Shown one piece after another: positions 1 to 8,405 of a stretch of 21,368 nucleotides of DNA. Source of the DNA: Pseudomonas sp. (GTDB lineage: Bacteria > Pseudomonadota > Gammaproteobacteria > Pseudomonadales > Pseudomonadaceae); assembly GCF_030147005.1 (NCBI RefSeq), contig NZ_JASLAW010000076.1, positions 1 to 21,368 on the forward strand. Direction: 5' to 3'. The number at the start of each line of letters is the position of its first letter. Position 1 is the stretch's first letter. Below the pieces are notes generated by a model. It had not been told where the DNA came from. It made no database searches and worked only from the letters and a program-made list of their open reading frames with translations. The translations under genes and the position numbers were made by a program.

Positions 1-8
1 TGTTCAAA

Positions 9-118
9 TGTGGGAGTTGTCGAGCCCCAGCGAGGCTGCGATGGCGGCGGTACAGTCAACATTTTCATCGCAAGATCTACCGCTTTCGCAGCCTCGCTAA
101 AGCTCGACAGCTCCCACA
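9..118. repeat. REPIN copy A (inverted REP pair)
   Basis: The left arm begins 'tgtgggagttgtcgagcccc' and the right arm ends 'agctcgacagctcccaca'. Read on the other strand, the right arm repeats the left with a few mismatches (GTT/GCT, CCC/TTT), giving two REP hairpins in opposite orientation around an AT-richer centre. The length of 110 bp is normal for a Pseudomonas REPIN. Confidence 0.8.
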
Positions 119-199
119 GGGGGTTGGGCGGTGTTGTGTGGTTCTCGATTTGCGGGGCCTTCGCGGCGAGCGCAGCGCTCGATAACGGCATCGTTCAAA

Positions 200-309
200 T
201 GTGGGAGTTGTCGAGCCCCAGCGAGGCTGCGAAGGCGGCGGTACAGTCAACATTTTCATCGCCTGATCTACCGCTTTCGCAGCCTCGCTAAAGCTCGACA
301 GCTCCTACA
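200..309. repeat. REPIN copy B (inverted REP pair)
   Basis: This is a near-identical copy of the element at 9-118, shifted by exactly 191 bp. Differences seen are gcgaT/gcgaA, gcAA/gcCT and tcCc/tcCt near the right end ('ctcctaca'). The high identity suggests recent tandem duplication or gene conversion between the two copies. Confidence 0.8.
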
Positions 310-434
310 GGGAATGGGTGGTGGCAGGCGAGTCTGAGTTTGCAGGGCCTTCGGCGAGCGCAGCGCTCAGCAGCGAGGGGATCAAATGTGGGGGCCGGCT
401 GGGCCCTGCAAAAACGCCGCGTCACGGCCAAATT

Positions 435-3400
435 TCAGCCTATGCGTGACGAAGGGCCGGGCTGGGGCGACGACGGTGCCGGGGGCGCCGGCACGACAGA
501 GGCTCCGGTGGACAACGCCTGTACTTCCTGCCGGGACAGTTCGATGAGTTTTTGCGCACGCGCGCTGCCCAATTCAATTTCCAGCATGTTCAGCGCCACT
601 TCGTAACGTTCCTGGCTCTGCGCGCCCGAGTCCCTGTCGCTGTATTCATCCTCCAGCGCTTCTTGTTTTCTCAGCGCATTTTCCTCAAGCGTCTGGAGCG
701 TTTCCGGATGGCGTCGCCTCAGGTAGTCAGTCCAATAATCGCGGGCAAGCAGACTTTCATAAAACGCATCACTGGCTTCCTGATTGAGCACCCATTGGCG
801 AGCTTCAATCAATTGCTGGCCGTAGATCGGCGTGCCGAACGCCATGTGCGAGGGTTGGCCTGGCAGGTCCAGGCCGTCGGGCCAATCGCTGGTCATGCCG
901 ATGCGATACTGCAAGCGGACCTCGGCCCGGTCCCTGCCGATGGCCTTGGTCTCGGCGAGTGCGTCTACCCGGTCCAGACGGAACAAACGCCGGGACAGGT
1001 TCAACAAACGCTGGCCGCGTTGCCGCAGGTCGTTGACCGGCACGCCCAGCAGTTCCTTCTCCTCGTACATCAGCACCTCCATGTTGCTGAACGTGAGGAT
1101 CCGCCCGTCAATACAGGTGCCATGGGTTCTCGAGGCCTCGAACAACGTGGTTCGGTGGTGCGCATTGCCGGCGGCGAATTCGATCACGTCCCAGACTCGC
1201 CGGGTTAAATCGCTGCGGGTGAATTTGAACTCATAGGTGCCGCGTAGCCGCGACAGCAGATGGAAGAACGGCTCATGGTCAGGCTCTTGCGCCAGCCGCA
1301 TCCAGGATTGGCGCCTGGCAACGTTTTGCGCCATCGGTGTATTTTCCAGCCAAACAGCCAACGCCTGCTCCCCCACATCGCCCTCGTCTTCAAGGATCTC
1401 TTCCAGGGAATCGTAGCCCGCGCCGCGATCTACAGAATCGACAGCATCACTGTCCGAACCCTCTTCACTCTCCCACTCCCCTTCACTGTCGGGAAAATTC
1501 TCTATCCTGTCCTCGATTTCCCTGCGCGTCATGCCCAACACCGGATCGTCATCGCTGAAGTCTCTTATCTGCTCAAGACTGTTTAATGTCAGCTCATTGT
1601 TTTCGGACAGGTCAGTACCCGCCACCAACGCGTCGTAACTACCGTCCAACAATTGATCCGGGAACGTTGCGAGGTCATTGCCGCACAGGTTCAACTTGAC
1701 CAGATTGGGCGCATCAAAAGCCCCCCCGGGCCAGTTTTCAATACGGTTGTAGCTCAGGTCCACCTCCTCAAGTTGGGAGAAGTGGTAGAGGTTGAACTCA
1801 TTAAACCTGTTATGGCTCAAATCCAACCCGCGCAACGAGTCACTGCGCAGCTGGCGATAAAGACTTTCGGAATCGCTGAGAAAATTGCTCGCCAGTTCCA
1901 GCCGTTCAAGTGCGCTCATGCGCCCAACCGACTCGGGAACGGCAGGTAATTTGTTGCCGCTCAACACCAGTTTGTGCAGGCCCGGGAAGCCATCGAGGAA
2001 ACCGTTGGAGCCCTCGGCGGTGAGTTCAACGCCGGTCAAATCCAGGGTGCGGATATGCGCAAACTGCACGCCCAGGTCAGGCAGGTCGCCGGTTTGCATG
2101 CCTTGCAGGCTCAGCGCTTCGCCGGCTTCAGGCAGCAGCCCCGCTTGCCACGCGTCTCTGATTTTGACCGCGGCAAGCTTGCGATTTTCACTCGATATGT
2201 GCAGGTTCCCGACGCGTGACTCACGGGTAAACTGCCAGCCATTGAGCTGACGCGTCAGCGTCGCGTAATCCTGATGCCACGCGCCCAATTGCGTGTCTAT
2301 CTGCGAATCGCTCATCCCATCGGTACGCAGTTGTTCAAGGCGTTGCAGCGCCTGTTCTTCGGTGAGCGCGGGGTTGAGCCCCTGCAAACGCTTGGTGAAA
2401 CCCGCCGCTCCTTCAAGCCCGACGACCGGCTCGGGCAACGGCAATAAATCGCGAGCGATCGACAGGCCGCTCTCGCCCGGTGGAAATACCGACGGCACTG
2501 CTTGCTGCTCAAACTGTTCCAGTGCGCCCTCAGGCAGCCCGGCATTGGCCTCTGCCCGCTGACGCGCCAACGTCAAGGCGTCCTTATTGAGCAAGTTGTT
2601 CCCTGTGAGGTTGACCCTCATCAGCGCATCGTCGTTGCCGAGTACTTCCGGCGGTACCGTCACCATTCGGGTGTCGCGTAGATCTAGCCAGGTCAATTGC
2701 GGTAAATGCTCGGTCCCTGCCGGCCAGGCAGCCAATTGAGTACTGCTCAGGTTCAACGCCTCCAGCTTGGTCAATGCACTGACATCCACCGCATTCAGCG
2801 GGTTGTTGCTCAGGTTCAGCACTTCAAGGCCGCTCAAGCCGTTGAGTTGCGCCTGAACCGCCGGGGTGACGTTCAAGAGGTTGTTGGACAGGTCCAACTG
2901 GGTCAGGGCAGGAAGATCACCCGCGCTGAACGGCAGTTCGGTCAAGCCAACCGCTTTGATTTCCAAGGTTTGGGTAGCACTGAATGCCCGGATAAATCTA
3001 CGAGTCTGTTCCATGGACTCGCCGAGCCACCCCAGACGCAGTGTTTTCACATGGGCAAACGTTCCAGCGGGTAACTCAGGCAGTTTAACCAGGCTGCCCT
3101 CTGATGCCGACGCGGGCTCCCTGAAGGATTGTGTCGGCAGCTCCAACACCGACACAGAGGCTTCCAAACCATAGCGCTTTGCCACGGCGCCACGCCAACT
3201 GCTCTCCAACTCCTGCACAACACTCATGCCGCGCTGCGTTTGCCAGGGCCGCCCGCGCAATTTAAACCTGATCGGGGCGGATGTAGACATGGCATAAAAC
3301 TGCCCGAACAGCCCCTGGTATTCTTCGCTGAGGGCTTCGACCGCTGCATACCGGGTCTCAGGGGTGTCCCAGGTAGTCATGATCTTTTCATGCAATTGCG

Positions 3401-6400
3401 CGGCTATTGTGGAGCCGCATACCTCCGTTAATTCGCCTTTGGCGTATTGACTCACCATGTGATCCAGGTCCATCAAGTGCCCCGCTGAGGTCGGGTAGTT
3501 CTTGACGTATTCATAAGGTGGTTTGAACGCTGCGCGGGAAAAATGCGACCAATCCAGCGACAGCCCCGCCCAGAGTTTTTCATGCCCCGTATAGAGTGTT
3601 TCAGGCAACGTGCTGATGGTGGTTCTCGACAGGTCAAGGCGCTCCAGTTGCGGCAGCGCCTCAACAAACGCGGGCCACTGGTACCAGCTGAAGGGCGCAT
3701 CGATTTTCAGCTTTTTCAGGTTAACCAGCGAGGATAAATCCAGCACACCTTGCGGCTGCGATGGGTAGGGTTGGTTGTAATCGACGTGAAGATCCTCAAG
3801 GGAGGTCAGCGCACGAAGTTTGGAGGAGAAATCCACTACCGATAAGCGCGTATTGGTATGAAACCTCAAGCTTTTAAGCTGGGTCATCGCGCTCACTGCC
3901 TGTGGCAGAGTGGTACGCGCCGGTATGTCCCTTGAGTACGACTCCAGGGGCTGACGAATTTCCAGGTGCAGTTTTTCTACATTGGGAAACCGCGCCAAAA
4001 AGTCATTGGCATAAGCGTCATACAGGGTGGGGCCCTTGAGCACCAATTCACGCACATGGGGAAAGTCGATGGCCAGCGGCGGTAACGGGTGATCACCCGC
4101 AATGATGATTTCCAGACGCCCGGCATCGGCCACTTCACCGGTTAACGGAGCGCGGCGCCAGGAATCCTTGAGCAACTGCGCAAGCTGCGTTCTTTGATAA
4201 GCCGCGTCCCACGGGAGCAGCGGCGCACTGCCGGACGGGCCCACCCACTCCTCGAGCGTGGTCGCCAGTTCGTGGTACTCACGTTCACGGTTTTGCAGAA
4301 AGTTGAAGATTTGCCTGTCGTTTTTACCGTCTTTGCGCAACTGGCGAACAAAACCGTCAGCCTGCGCGTCGGACAGCTCCGGATACACCACCCGCACGCG
4401 TGCGCTCAAGCCATCGCCACGACCACTGGCGGGATAACCCAGCAGTTGGTTATGGACCCGCACCGGCGGTTTGAACCATGGGGTTTGCGGCTCCAGCAGT
4501 TGCGCGGCATCACTGCGGTACTGGTCGGCAAATTCGACGATCTTGTGTTGCAGGGCCGCGCTCTGGCTGACCTGGGGTACGCCGAGGGCGGTACGGGCCT
4601 CATCGGGCATGGCATGCATCAACGAGGCATAGAAATTGTCGCCCGCCTTGGGCAGGCTGTTGAGTTCCTCGCCGCGTTCGTTAAAGGCCTGGAAGCGTGG
4701 GCCTTTTTTAACCAGATACTTGGTGGTCCTGGCGGTGTCGCTGCCGATGCTGTCCAGCAGTGCGCCGCTGCTGGTGCCCTCTCGAACTTCCAGGCGCACA
4801 TCCTGCGGCCATCCCGCCAGCTTTTCCAGGGTATGCAGTGCGAGCCGTCGGCTGCCCGCCGAGGCGATGTTCTCGCTGCGCAAACCGGCATAGGCCCTTG
4901 TCTGACGACCTTGGCGCGCATACCAGCGCGCGTCTTCCAGCAGGGTCAGAGTTGGGCGGCCGGTGTCGGCCAGTTGCTTGAGGGTATCGGCGGGCGCATG
5001 GGCCAAGGCTTCACGGGCGCCTGCCTCGCTGAGGCCCGGGCAGATGCGCTGCAACCGCTCGACCTGTGCATTCACAGGCTCGGTGCCCGTGTAGATGCTG
5101 TCGAAAATGGCCGGCTTGCGGGTTTCGGCGTAATCGGCGATCTGCCTGGCGAACTCTTGCGGCCTCAATGGCGGCACGCGCGCCGGCTCTGCGCCGAGCA
5201 GCCGGGTGACTTCCGACTCGTCCAGCGCCGCCAGCACCCGCGCCGGCATTTGCCCGTTCAGCACATCGGTGCGGCTTAACCTGATCGGGGCCTTGGCGAC
5301 ATCGCCGCGAGGCACGCGCCTGGAACCATACTTGACCGATGCTCCCGACAACCCTGGCCCGTCGAACACCTCAAGCATGCGCCCCTGAGGCCAGCGTGGC
5401 ATTTCGGCCACCAGCGGCAGCGCGTATAAATAGTGTTCATTGATCGGCTGCGCGCCCCGCAACTGTTCGATCACCTGCTCTGCCTTGGCGTCGGCCTTGA
5501 GCATGCGCATGGCGTCCGCCAGCTCCGGCGGCGGTGGCGCATGGTCCATGTGCATTTTGCGCAGCGCGTCGTCGCTCACACCGCTGACATCGGCGAGTTT
5601 GATCAGCTCGGTGTCGGAAAAGGCCTCGGTTTCGTGGCCCATGCGCCGCAACAGGGTCAGGCGGTCCCAGTCCAGCGGGCGTTCGAGGTTGTGGCGCCAG
5701 GCACCCCGACCGTTGCTGTCGAGAATCGGCTGGTACACCTCGGCACGGGTGGGGTGCCTGATGCGCCACTTCTTGATCGACTCATCAAAGAACTGCTCGT
5801 AGACCTTATTGCCCTGGCGGATATACGTTTTGCCATTGAGGGTGTGTTGCCCCAGCGCATTGGGGCCTGGGCTGGCGTCCAGCTTGACCGGGCTTTCATA
5901 GCCGCTCAGGTCGGGTTTCCAGAGCCGGGTTTCGCCGCTGGGCAGGGTGACGGGGCTGAGGCTTTCAATCAGCGGCTCGGCCTTGACCGCCCTGAACCGG
6001 CCTACCGCTGCCCCCACACCGGCCATGACGGCGAGCTGCGCAAGGTTCTCGGCCACGTCGATAAGGTGCGCCTTGGCCGCGCGCTTATCACCCTCGGCCC
6101 ATTCGATGGAGCCTTCAAAGGTTTCGTAGAGCAACTGCCCGGCCATCACCAGCATCATGACCTCACCCAACACCGGTACAAACATCGACACCAGGTTCAA
6201 CCCCAGCAAACCGACCTCCAGCAGATGGGCCAGTTTCGCTTCCCGCGCCTTGACGTCGACGTCATTGGTGGGCACCGCGTGGCTGCGCGCATCGGCGTAG
6301 ACCTTGTCGCGGTTCTGCTCGTAAAGGTAATCCCAAAGATCCACGTTGGCGGACCAGATACCGGTGCCTTTGCGCAACATCGAAGACGGTGCCAGGTATG

Positions 6401-7637
6401 GGTCGGGCGCAGGCTCCACTTTTGTTCGACGCGCCGGTGGCAGCTCCTTGATTTGGGTGAGGAAAGACACCGCGCTGGCGGCTTCAATGATGGTTCGCCA
6501 AGGCGAGGCCAACGCACTGCTCGGCGAATCGGCGGCCTCTTGAGTGAACTGGCTGAAATAATACCCACGCTGATCGTAAGGCACGAACTGGCTGAAGAAA
6601 CGCTGATAAGGCGTGGGGCCAAGGTCGCCTGCGGCCATGCCATCCCTGGCCGTGAACAGGCGCTTGAACTCGGCGTCAATCTCGCCGACGCCGTAGCGCT
6701 TCAAGGGGTGCGCCGGGTCGTGGGGGATATAAACGATAAATTCGTCGGAGTAACGGTACTTTTCGCAAATGATGAAAACCACGCAGCCGGTCAGCCTTTT
6801 TTTCATCAAACTCAAGTCGCGAAACCAGACCTGTTTCTTGCCCATCCACGGGTGAACTTCGCCGTTGATTACCGAGAGGAGCATGGTGTGATCGGCCGGT
6901 TTGATATCGCCGATCAACAACGCCTGGTCGGCGGCGGCCTTCAAGGTGGCTTTCTGGCTGGCGATGAAATGCTCACGAAGGGTGGCCCGCGCGGTGGTAT
7001 CCGCCGGCTCGAAGAACGCTTTCAGATAAGCCTGGTACTTCGCCCCCACGTCCAGGCTGCGGCACAGCGTGAGAAACTGGCTGACCGTCAGGTTCACGGC
7101 AAGCCTTACAAATGTATCGGGCGCGGATGACCGCACCACAAAGCCTGAGGTGGCGTGATAAGCCCCGGTTTTGCACTCCCAGGCTTCAAAGTTATGCAAG
7201 GCGGCTTGCAGCAGCGGCAGCCTCAGGCTCTCGAACGACCCCACTGATATTTCAGCCACGCTGATCGCCAGCGAGCGCCTGAGGCAGATCAAGGTCGCGT
7301 CGACGTCGACCTCCACCTGAAACTGGTCCTTCAACGCCTTGAGCAGCAAGGGCCTGGCGAATGTGTCGATGTCCTGGAACGCCGACATTGTCTTGTCCAG
7401 CCGCACTTGCGCGACCGTACTGGCCTTGAAACTGGCATCGACGGTGTTGCGTTGCTCGGGCGAGGCGTTTTTATACCAGCTCGGCATAACCGGGACGGTG
7501 TCTTTAACGGCCGCCTTCCGGGCCGGCGTGGCATCGACCAGCCATTGTGGCGTGGCCTCTTCAAGAAAATCGCCGTGAATGCTCCGAGTGGCCGCCAGCG
7601 CCTTGCCTTCGGTGGGACGCGCAGGTGAATCAGACAT
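435..7637 (-). CDS. Giant LRR / NEL-type E3 ubiquitin ligase effector (2400 aa)
   Basis: Probable host-directed effector. NEL enzymes (IpaH/SspH family) move ubiquitin from an E2 to a substrate through a cysteine thioester, and LRRs choose the substrate. Residues 1 to about 460 resemble the DUF6543 'dermonecrotic toxin' region of large Pseudomonas proteins. Residues about 467-507 and 527-546 are hydrophobic. LRR-like blocks lie at about 1175-1365, 1526-1683 and 1860-2017, with clear LxxLxLSxNxL repeats in the last two. An acidic linker (about 2027-2092) leads to the NEL domain (about 2095-2380). The motif 'GTCIDGRILTFSNMEV' carries the family CxD signature, with Cys2175 as presumed nucleophile and Asp2177. 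The ATG at 7635-7637 has GGAG upstream (GGAGTGACAACACA-ATG). No signal peptide, secretion genes or chaperone gene are visible. It is much longer than IpaH/SspH proteins (roughly 550-800 aa). NEL assignment is strong; target and export route are unknown. Confidence 0.88.
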   Translation of the reverse strand: MSDSPARPTEGKALAATRSIHGDFLEEATPQWLVDATPARKAAVKDTVPVMPSWYKNASPEQRNTVDASFKASTVAQVRLDKTMSAFQDIDTFARPLLLKALKDQFQVEVDVDATLICLRRSLAISVAEISVGSFESLRLPLLQAALHNFEAWECKTGAYHATSGFVVRSSAPDTFVRLAVNLTVSQFLTLCRSLDVGAKYQAYLKAFFEPADTTARATLREHFIASQKATLKAAADQALLIGDIKPADHTMLLSVINGEVHPWMGKKQVWFRDLSLMKKRLTGCVVFIICEKYRYSDEFIVYIPHDPAHPLKRYGVGEIDAEFKRLFTARDGMAAGDLGPTPYQRFFSQFVPYDQRGYYFSQFTQEAADSPSSALASPWRTIIEAASAVSFLTQIKELPPARRTKVEPAPDPYLAPSSMLRKGTGIWSANVDLWDYLYEQNRDKVYADARSHAVPTNDVDVKAREAKLAHLLEVGLLGLNLVSMFVPVLGEVMMLVMAGQLLYETFEGSIEWAEGDKRAAKAHLIDVAENLAQLAVMAGVGAAVGRFRAVKAEPLIESLSPVTLPSGETRLWKPDLSGYESPVKLDASPGPNALGQHTLNGKTYIRQGNKVYEQFFDESIKKWRIRHPTRAEVYQPILDSNGRGAWRHNLERPLDWDRLTLLRRMGHETEAFSDTELIKLADVSGVSDDALRKMHMDHAPPPPELADAMRMLKADAKAEQVIEQLRGAQPINEHYLYALPLVAEMPRWPQGRMLEVFDGPGLSGASVKYGSRRVPRGDVAKAPIRLSRTDVLNGQMPARVLAALDESEVTRLLGAEPARVPPLRPQEFARQIADYAETRKPAIFDSIYTGTEPVNAQVERLQRICPGLSEAGAREALAHAPADTLKQLADTGRPTLTLLEDARWYARQGRQTRAYAGLRSENIASAGSRRLALHTLEKLAGWPQDVRLEVREGTSSGALLDSIGSDTARTTKYLVKKGPRFQAFNERGEELNSLPKAGDNFYASLMHAMPDEARTALGVPQVSQSAALQHKIVEFADQYRSDAAQLLEPQTPWFKPPVRVHNQLLGYPASGRGDGLSARVRVVYPELSDAQADGFVRQLRKDGKNDRQIFNFLQNREREYHELATTLEEWVGPSGSAPLLPWDAAYQRTQLAQLLKDSWRRAPLTGEVADAGRLEIIIAGDHPLPPLAIDFPHVRELVLKGPTLYDAYANDFLARFPNVEKLHLEIRQPLESYSRDIPARTTLPQAVSAMTQLKSLRFHTNTRLSVVDFSSKLRALTSLEDLHVDYNQPYPSQPQGVLDLSSLVNLKKLKIDAPFSWYQWPAFVEALPQLERLDLSRTTISTLPETLYTGHEKLWAGLSLDWSHFSRAAFKPPYEYVKNYPTSAGHLMDLDHMVSQYAKGELTEVCGSTIAAQLHEKIMTTWDTPETRYAAVEALSEEYQGLFGQFYAMSTSAPIRFKLRGRPWQTQRGMSVVQELESSWRGAVAKRYGLEASVSVLELPTQSFREPASASEGSLVKLPELPAGTFAHVKTLRLGWLGESMEQTRRFIRAFSATQTLEIKAVGLTELPFSAGDLPALTQLDLSNNLLNVTPAVQAQLNGLSGLEVLNLSNNPLNAVDVSALTKLEALNLSSTQLAAWPAGTEHLPQLTWLDLRDTRMVTVPPEVLGNDDALMRVNLTGNNLLNKDALTLARQRAEANAGLPEGALEQFEQQAVPSVFPPGESGLSIARDLLPLPEPVVGLEGAAGFTKRLQGLNPALTEEQALQRLEQLRTDGMSDSQIDTQLGAWHQDYATLTRQLNGWQFTRESRVGNLHISSENRKLAAVKIRDAWQAGLLPEAGEALSLQGMQTGDLPDLGVQFAHIRTLDLTGVELTAEGSNGFLDGFPGLHKLVLSGNKLPAVPESVGRMSALERLELASNFLSDSESLYRQLRSDSLRGLDLSHNRFNEFNLYHFSQLEEVDLSYNRIENWPGGAFDAPNLVKLNLCGNDLATFPDQLLDGSYDALVAGTDLSENNELTLNSLEQIRDFSDDDPVLGMTRREIEDRIENFPDSEGEWESEEGSDSDAVDSVDRGAGYDSLEEILEDEGDVGEQALAVWLENTPMAQNVARRQSWMRLAQEPDHEPFFHLLSRLRGTYEFKFTRSDLTRRVWDVIEFAAGNAHHRTTLFEASRTHGTCIDGRILTFSNMEVLMYEEKELLGVPVNDLRQRGQRLLNLSRRLFRLDRVDALAETKAIGRDRAEVRLQYRIGMTSDWPDGLDLPGQPSHMAFGTPIYGQQLIEARQWVLNQEASDAFYESLLARDYWTDYLRRRHPETLQTLEENALRKQEALEDEYSDRDSGAQSQERYEVALNMLEIELGSARAQKLIELSRQEVQALSTGASVVPAPPAPSSPQPGPSSRIG

Positions 7638-7827
7638 TGTGTTGTCACTCCTATAACTGGATGGAGTGACAGGACATCACCGTTCAAAGGCTGATCGGTG
7701 GTGTATAGCTATGGCCAGGGTTCCCTACCCAATGTTCAGCGAACGCTTAAACGCCGGGCCTGTGGTGGTGAACAGGCCGGTCGAGATTGACTATGCTCTT
7801 TAAGACAACTCTCCCGACGAGCGCGCA

Positions 7828-8046
7828 ATGAACAAGCCCATCGACAACAAACCTCCGACCTTCTGGCAGATGCTGCACAGCGTCATGGCAGCAGCCTTCG
7901 GCGTGCAAAGCGGCAAAAACCGCGCGCGCGACTTCAGCCATGGCAAGCCCAGCCACTTCGTGATCCTGGGCATTGTATTCACGCTGGTTTTTGCGCTGAC
8001 GCTGTACGGTATCGTCAAGCTGGTAGTGCACCTGGCGGGGGTGTGA
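7828..8046 (+). CDS. DUF2970 family small membrane protein (72 aa)
   Basis: A small inner-membrane protein of the DUF2970 family, function unknown. The N-terminal part (to about residue 42) is polar and includes 'FWQMLHSVMAAAFGVQSGK', the recognisable family signature. The C-terminal part (about 45-70, 'FVILGIVFTLVFALTLYGIV') is one hydrophobic transmembrane helix. The ATG has only a weak purine-rich stretch upstream (GACGAGCGCGCA). It is divergent from the NEL gene, with 190 bp between the two starts, and convergent with the 37-codon gene that ends 12 bp after it. No partner gene in the neighbourhood points to a role. Confidence 0.85.
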   Translation: MNKPIDNKPPTFWQMLHSVMAAAFGVQSGKNRARDFSHGKPSHFVILGIVFTLVFALTLYGIVKLVVHLAGV

Positions 8047-8058
8047 ACGCCACGAACA

Positions 8059-8172
8059 CTACTGGTGACTGACCCAGAACACCGCCGTGCCCACCACTAG
8101 AATGATCAAAAACAAAATAGCCCAGGCATCAACGGTACTGTCGGGTTTACGGGCTTTGGTTGGATGGCTCAT
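8059..8172 (-). CDS. 37-aa single-helix membrane protein
   Basis: A very short gene. It encodes an N-terminal basic stretch (MSHPTKARKP) followed by one hydrophobic helix 'WAILFLIILVVGTAVFWV' and ends SHQ-TAG. The ATG (8170-8172) is preceded by AGAGGCGATGCG, which holds a usable Shine-Dalgarno sequence. The positive-inside charge pattern predicts the N-terminus in the cytoplasm. It is convergent with the DUF2970 gene (12-bp gap) and divergent from cysI. Function unknown. The coherent topology, ribosome site and tight fit between neighbours argue for a real gene; conservation could not be tested here. Confidence 0.65.
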   Translation of the reverse strand: MSHPTKARKPDSTVDAWAILFLIILVVGTAVFWVSHQ

Positions 8173-8259
8173 CGCATCGCCTCTTATCGGTTTTATAGGT
8201 GATTGCACTCATACTCGGTCTCAGTAAAGTTCAAGATTGCCCCTATGACAAACGGGGCT

Positions 8260-8306
8260 AATCGAATAGCCGTTCTCATTAGTCGATTTGGTTCTTTGCA
8301 TATACT
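8260..8306 (+). promoter_or_regulatory. Candidate cysI promoter with upstream dyad
   Basis: TATACT at 8301-8306 is a good -10 hexamer, with only a poor -35 match (TTAGTC, 8279-8284). A dyad AATCGAATAG (8260-8269) / TTAGTCGATT (8279-8288), 8 of 10 positions matching, overlaps the -35 region. A weak -35 plus an overlapping dyad is what an activator-dependent promoter looks like. Genes of sulfate assimilation are usually activated by the LysR-type protein CysB, so CysB binding here is a plausible inference that has not been shown. The leader from this promoter to the cysI start would be about 90 nt. Confidence 0.35.
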
Positions 8307-8405
8307 CAAACATCACTTTTGCGCATAAACACAAACTGTTATCGTGCGCCGGCTCCGTTGGGAGTGCGCGGCCGTGCGCGCAGATTTGCCGAGAACAGGA
8401 CCTAT

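Larger units (their letters stand above)
1..395. repeat. Tandem REPIN-containing repeat, about 2 units
   Basis: This stretch has no convincing gene and is made of a repeated unit of about 191 bp. Unit 1 (1-191) and unit 2 (from 192) each start with a REPIN. Each continues into a shared tail containing 'gggccttcg' and 'cgagcgcagcgctc' (about 149-180 and 339-368). A third unit appears to start at about 381 ('atcaaatgtgggg') and is cut off before the stop codon of the next gene at 435. The REPIN halves of the two units differ at only about four positions; the tails have diverged more. Tandem REPIN arrays are known in P. fluorescens-type genomes and are mobilised by RAYT transposases encoded elsewhere. 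Short open frames crossing the array follow the repeat and are not credible genes. Confidence 0.8.

Noticed and set aside
1..395. Repeats considered as a CRISPR array
   Set aside because: Only two long units with internal inverted symmetry; no short direct repeats with unique spacers and no cas genes. REPIN explains them.
390..434. Intrinsic terminator for the NEL gene in the GC-rich dyad 'ggccggctgggcc'
   Set aside because: The stem is short and the T-run lies on the wrong side for minus-strand transcription; no convincing terminator was found.
4194..5279. A 361-codon + strand frame inside the NEL gene
   Set aside because: Shadow frame; the minus-strand reading is continuous and carries the recognisable domains.
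5433..7130. A 565-codon open frame on the + strand opposite the NEL gene
   Set aside because: It is antisense to strongly supported coding sequence, its composition is the Arg/Gly/His-rich pattern of a shadow frame in GC-rich DNA, and no domain is recognisable.
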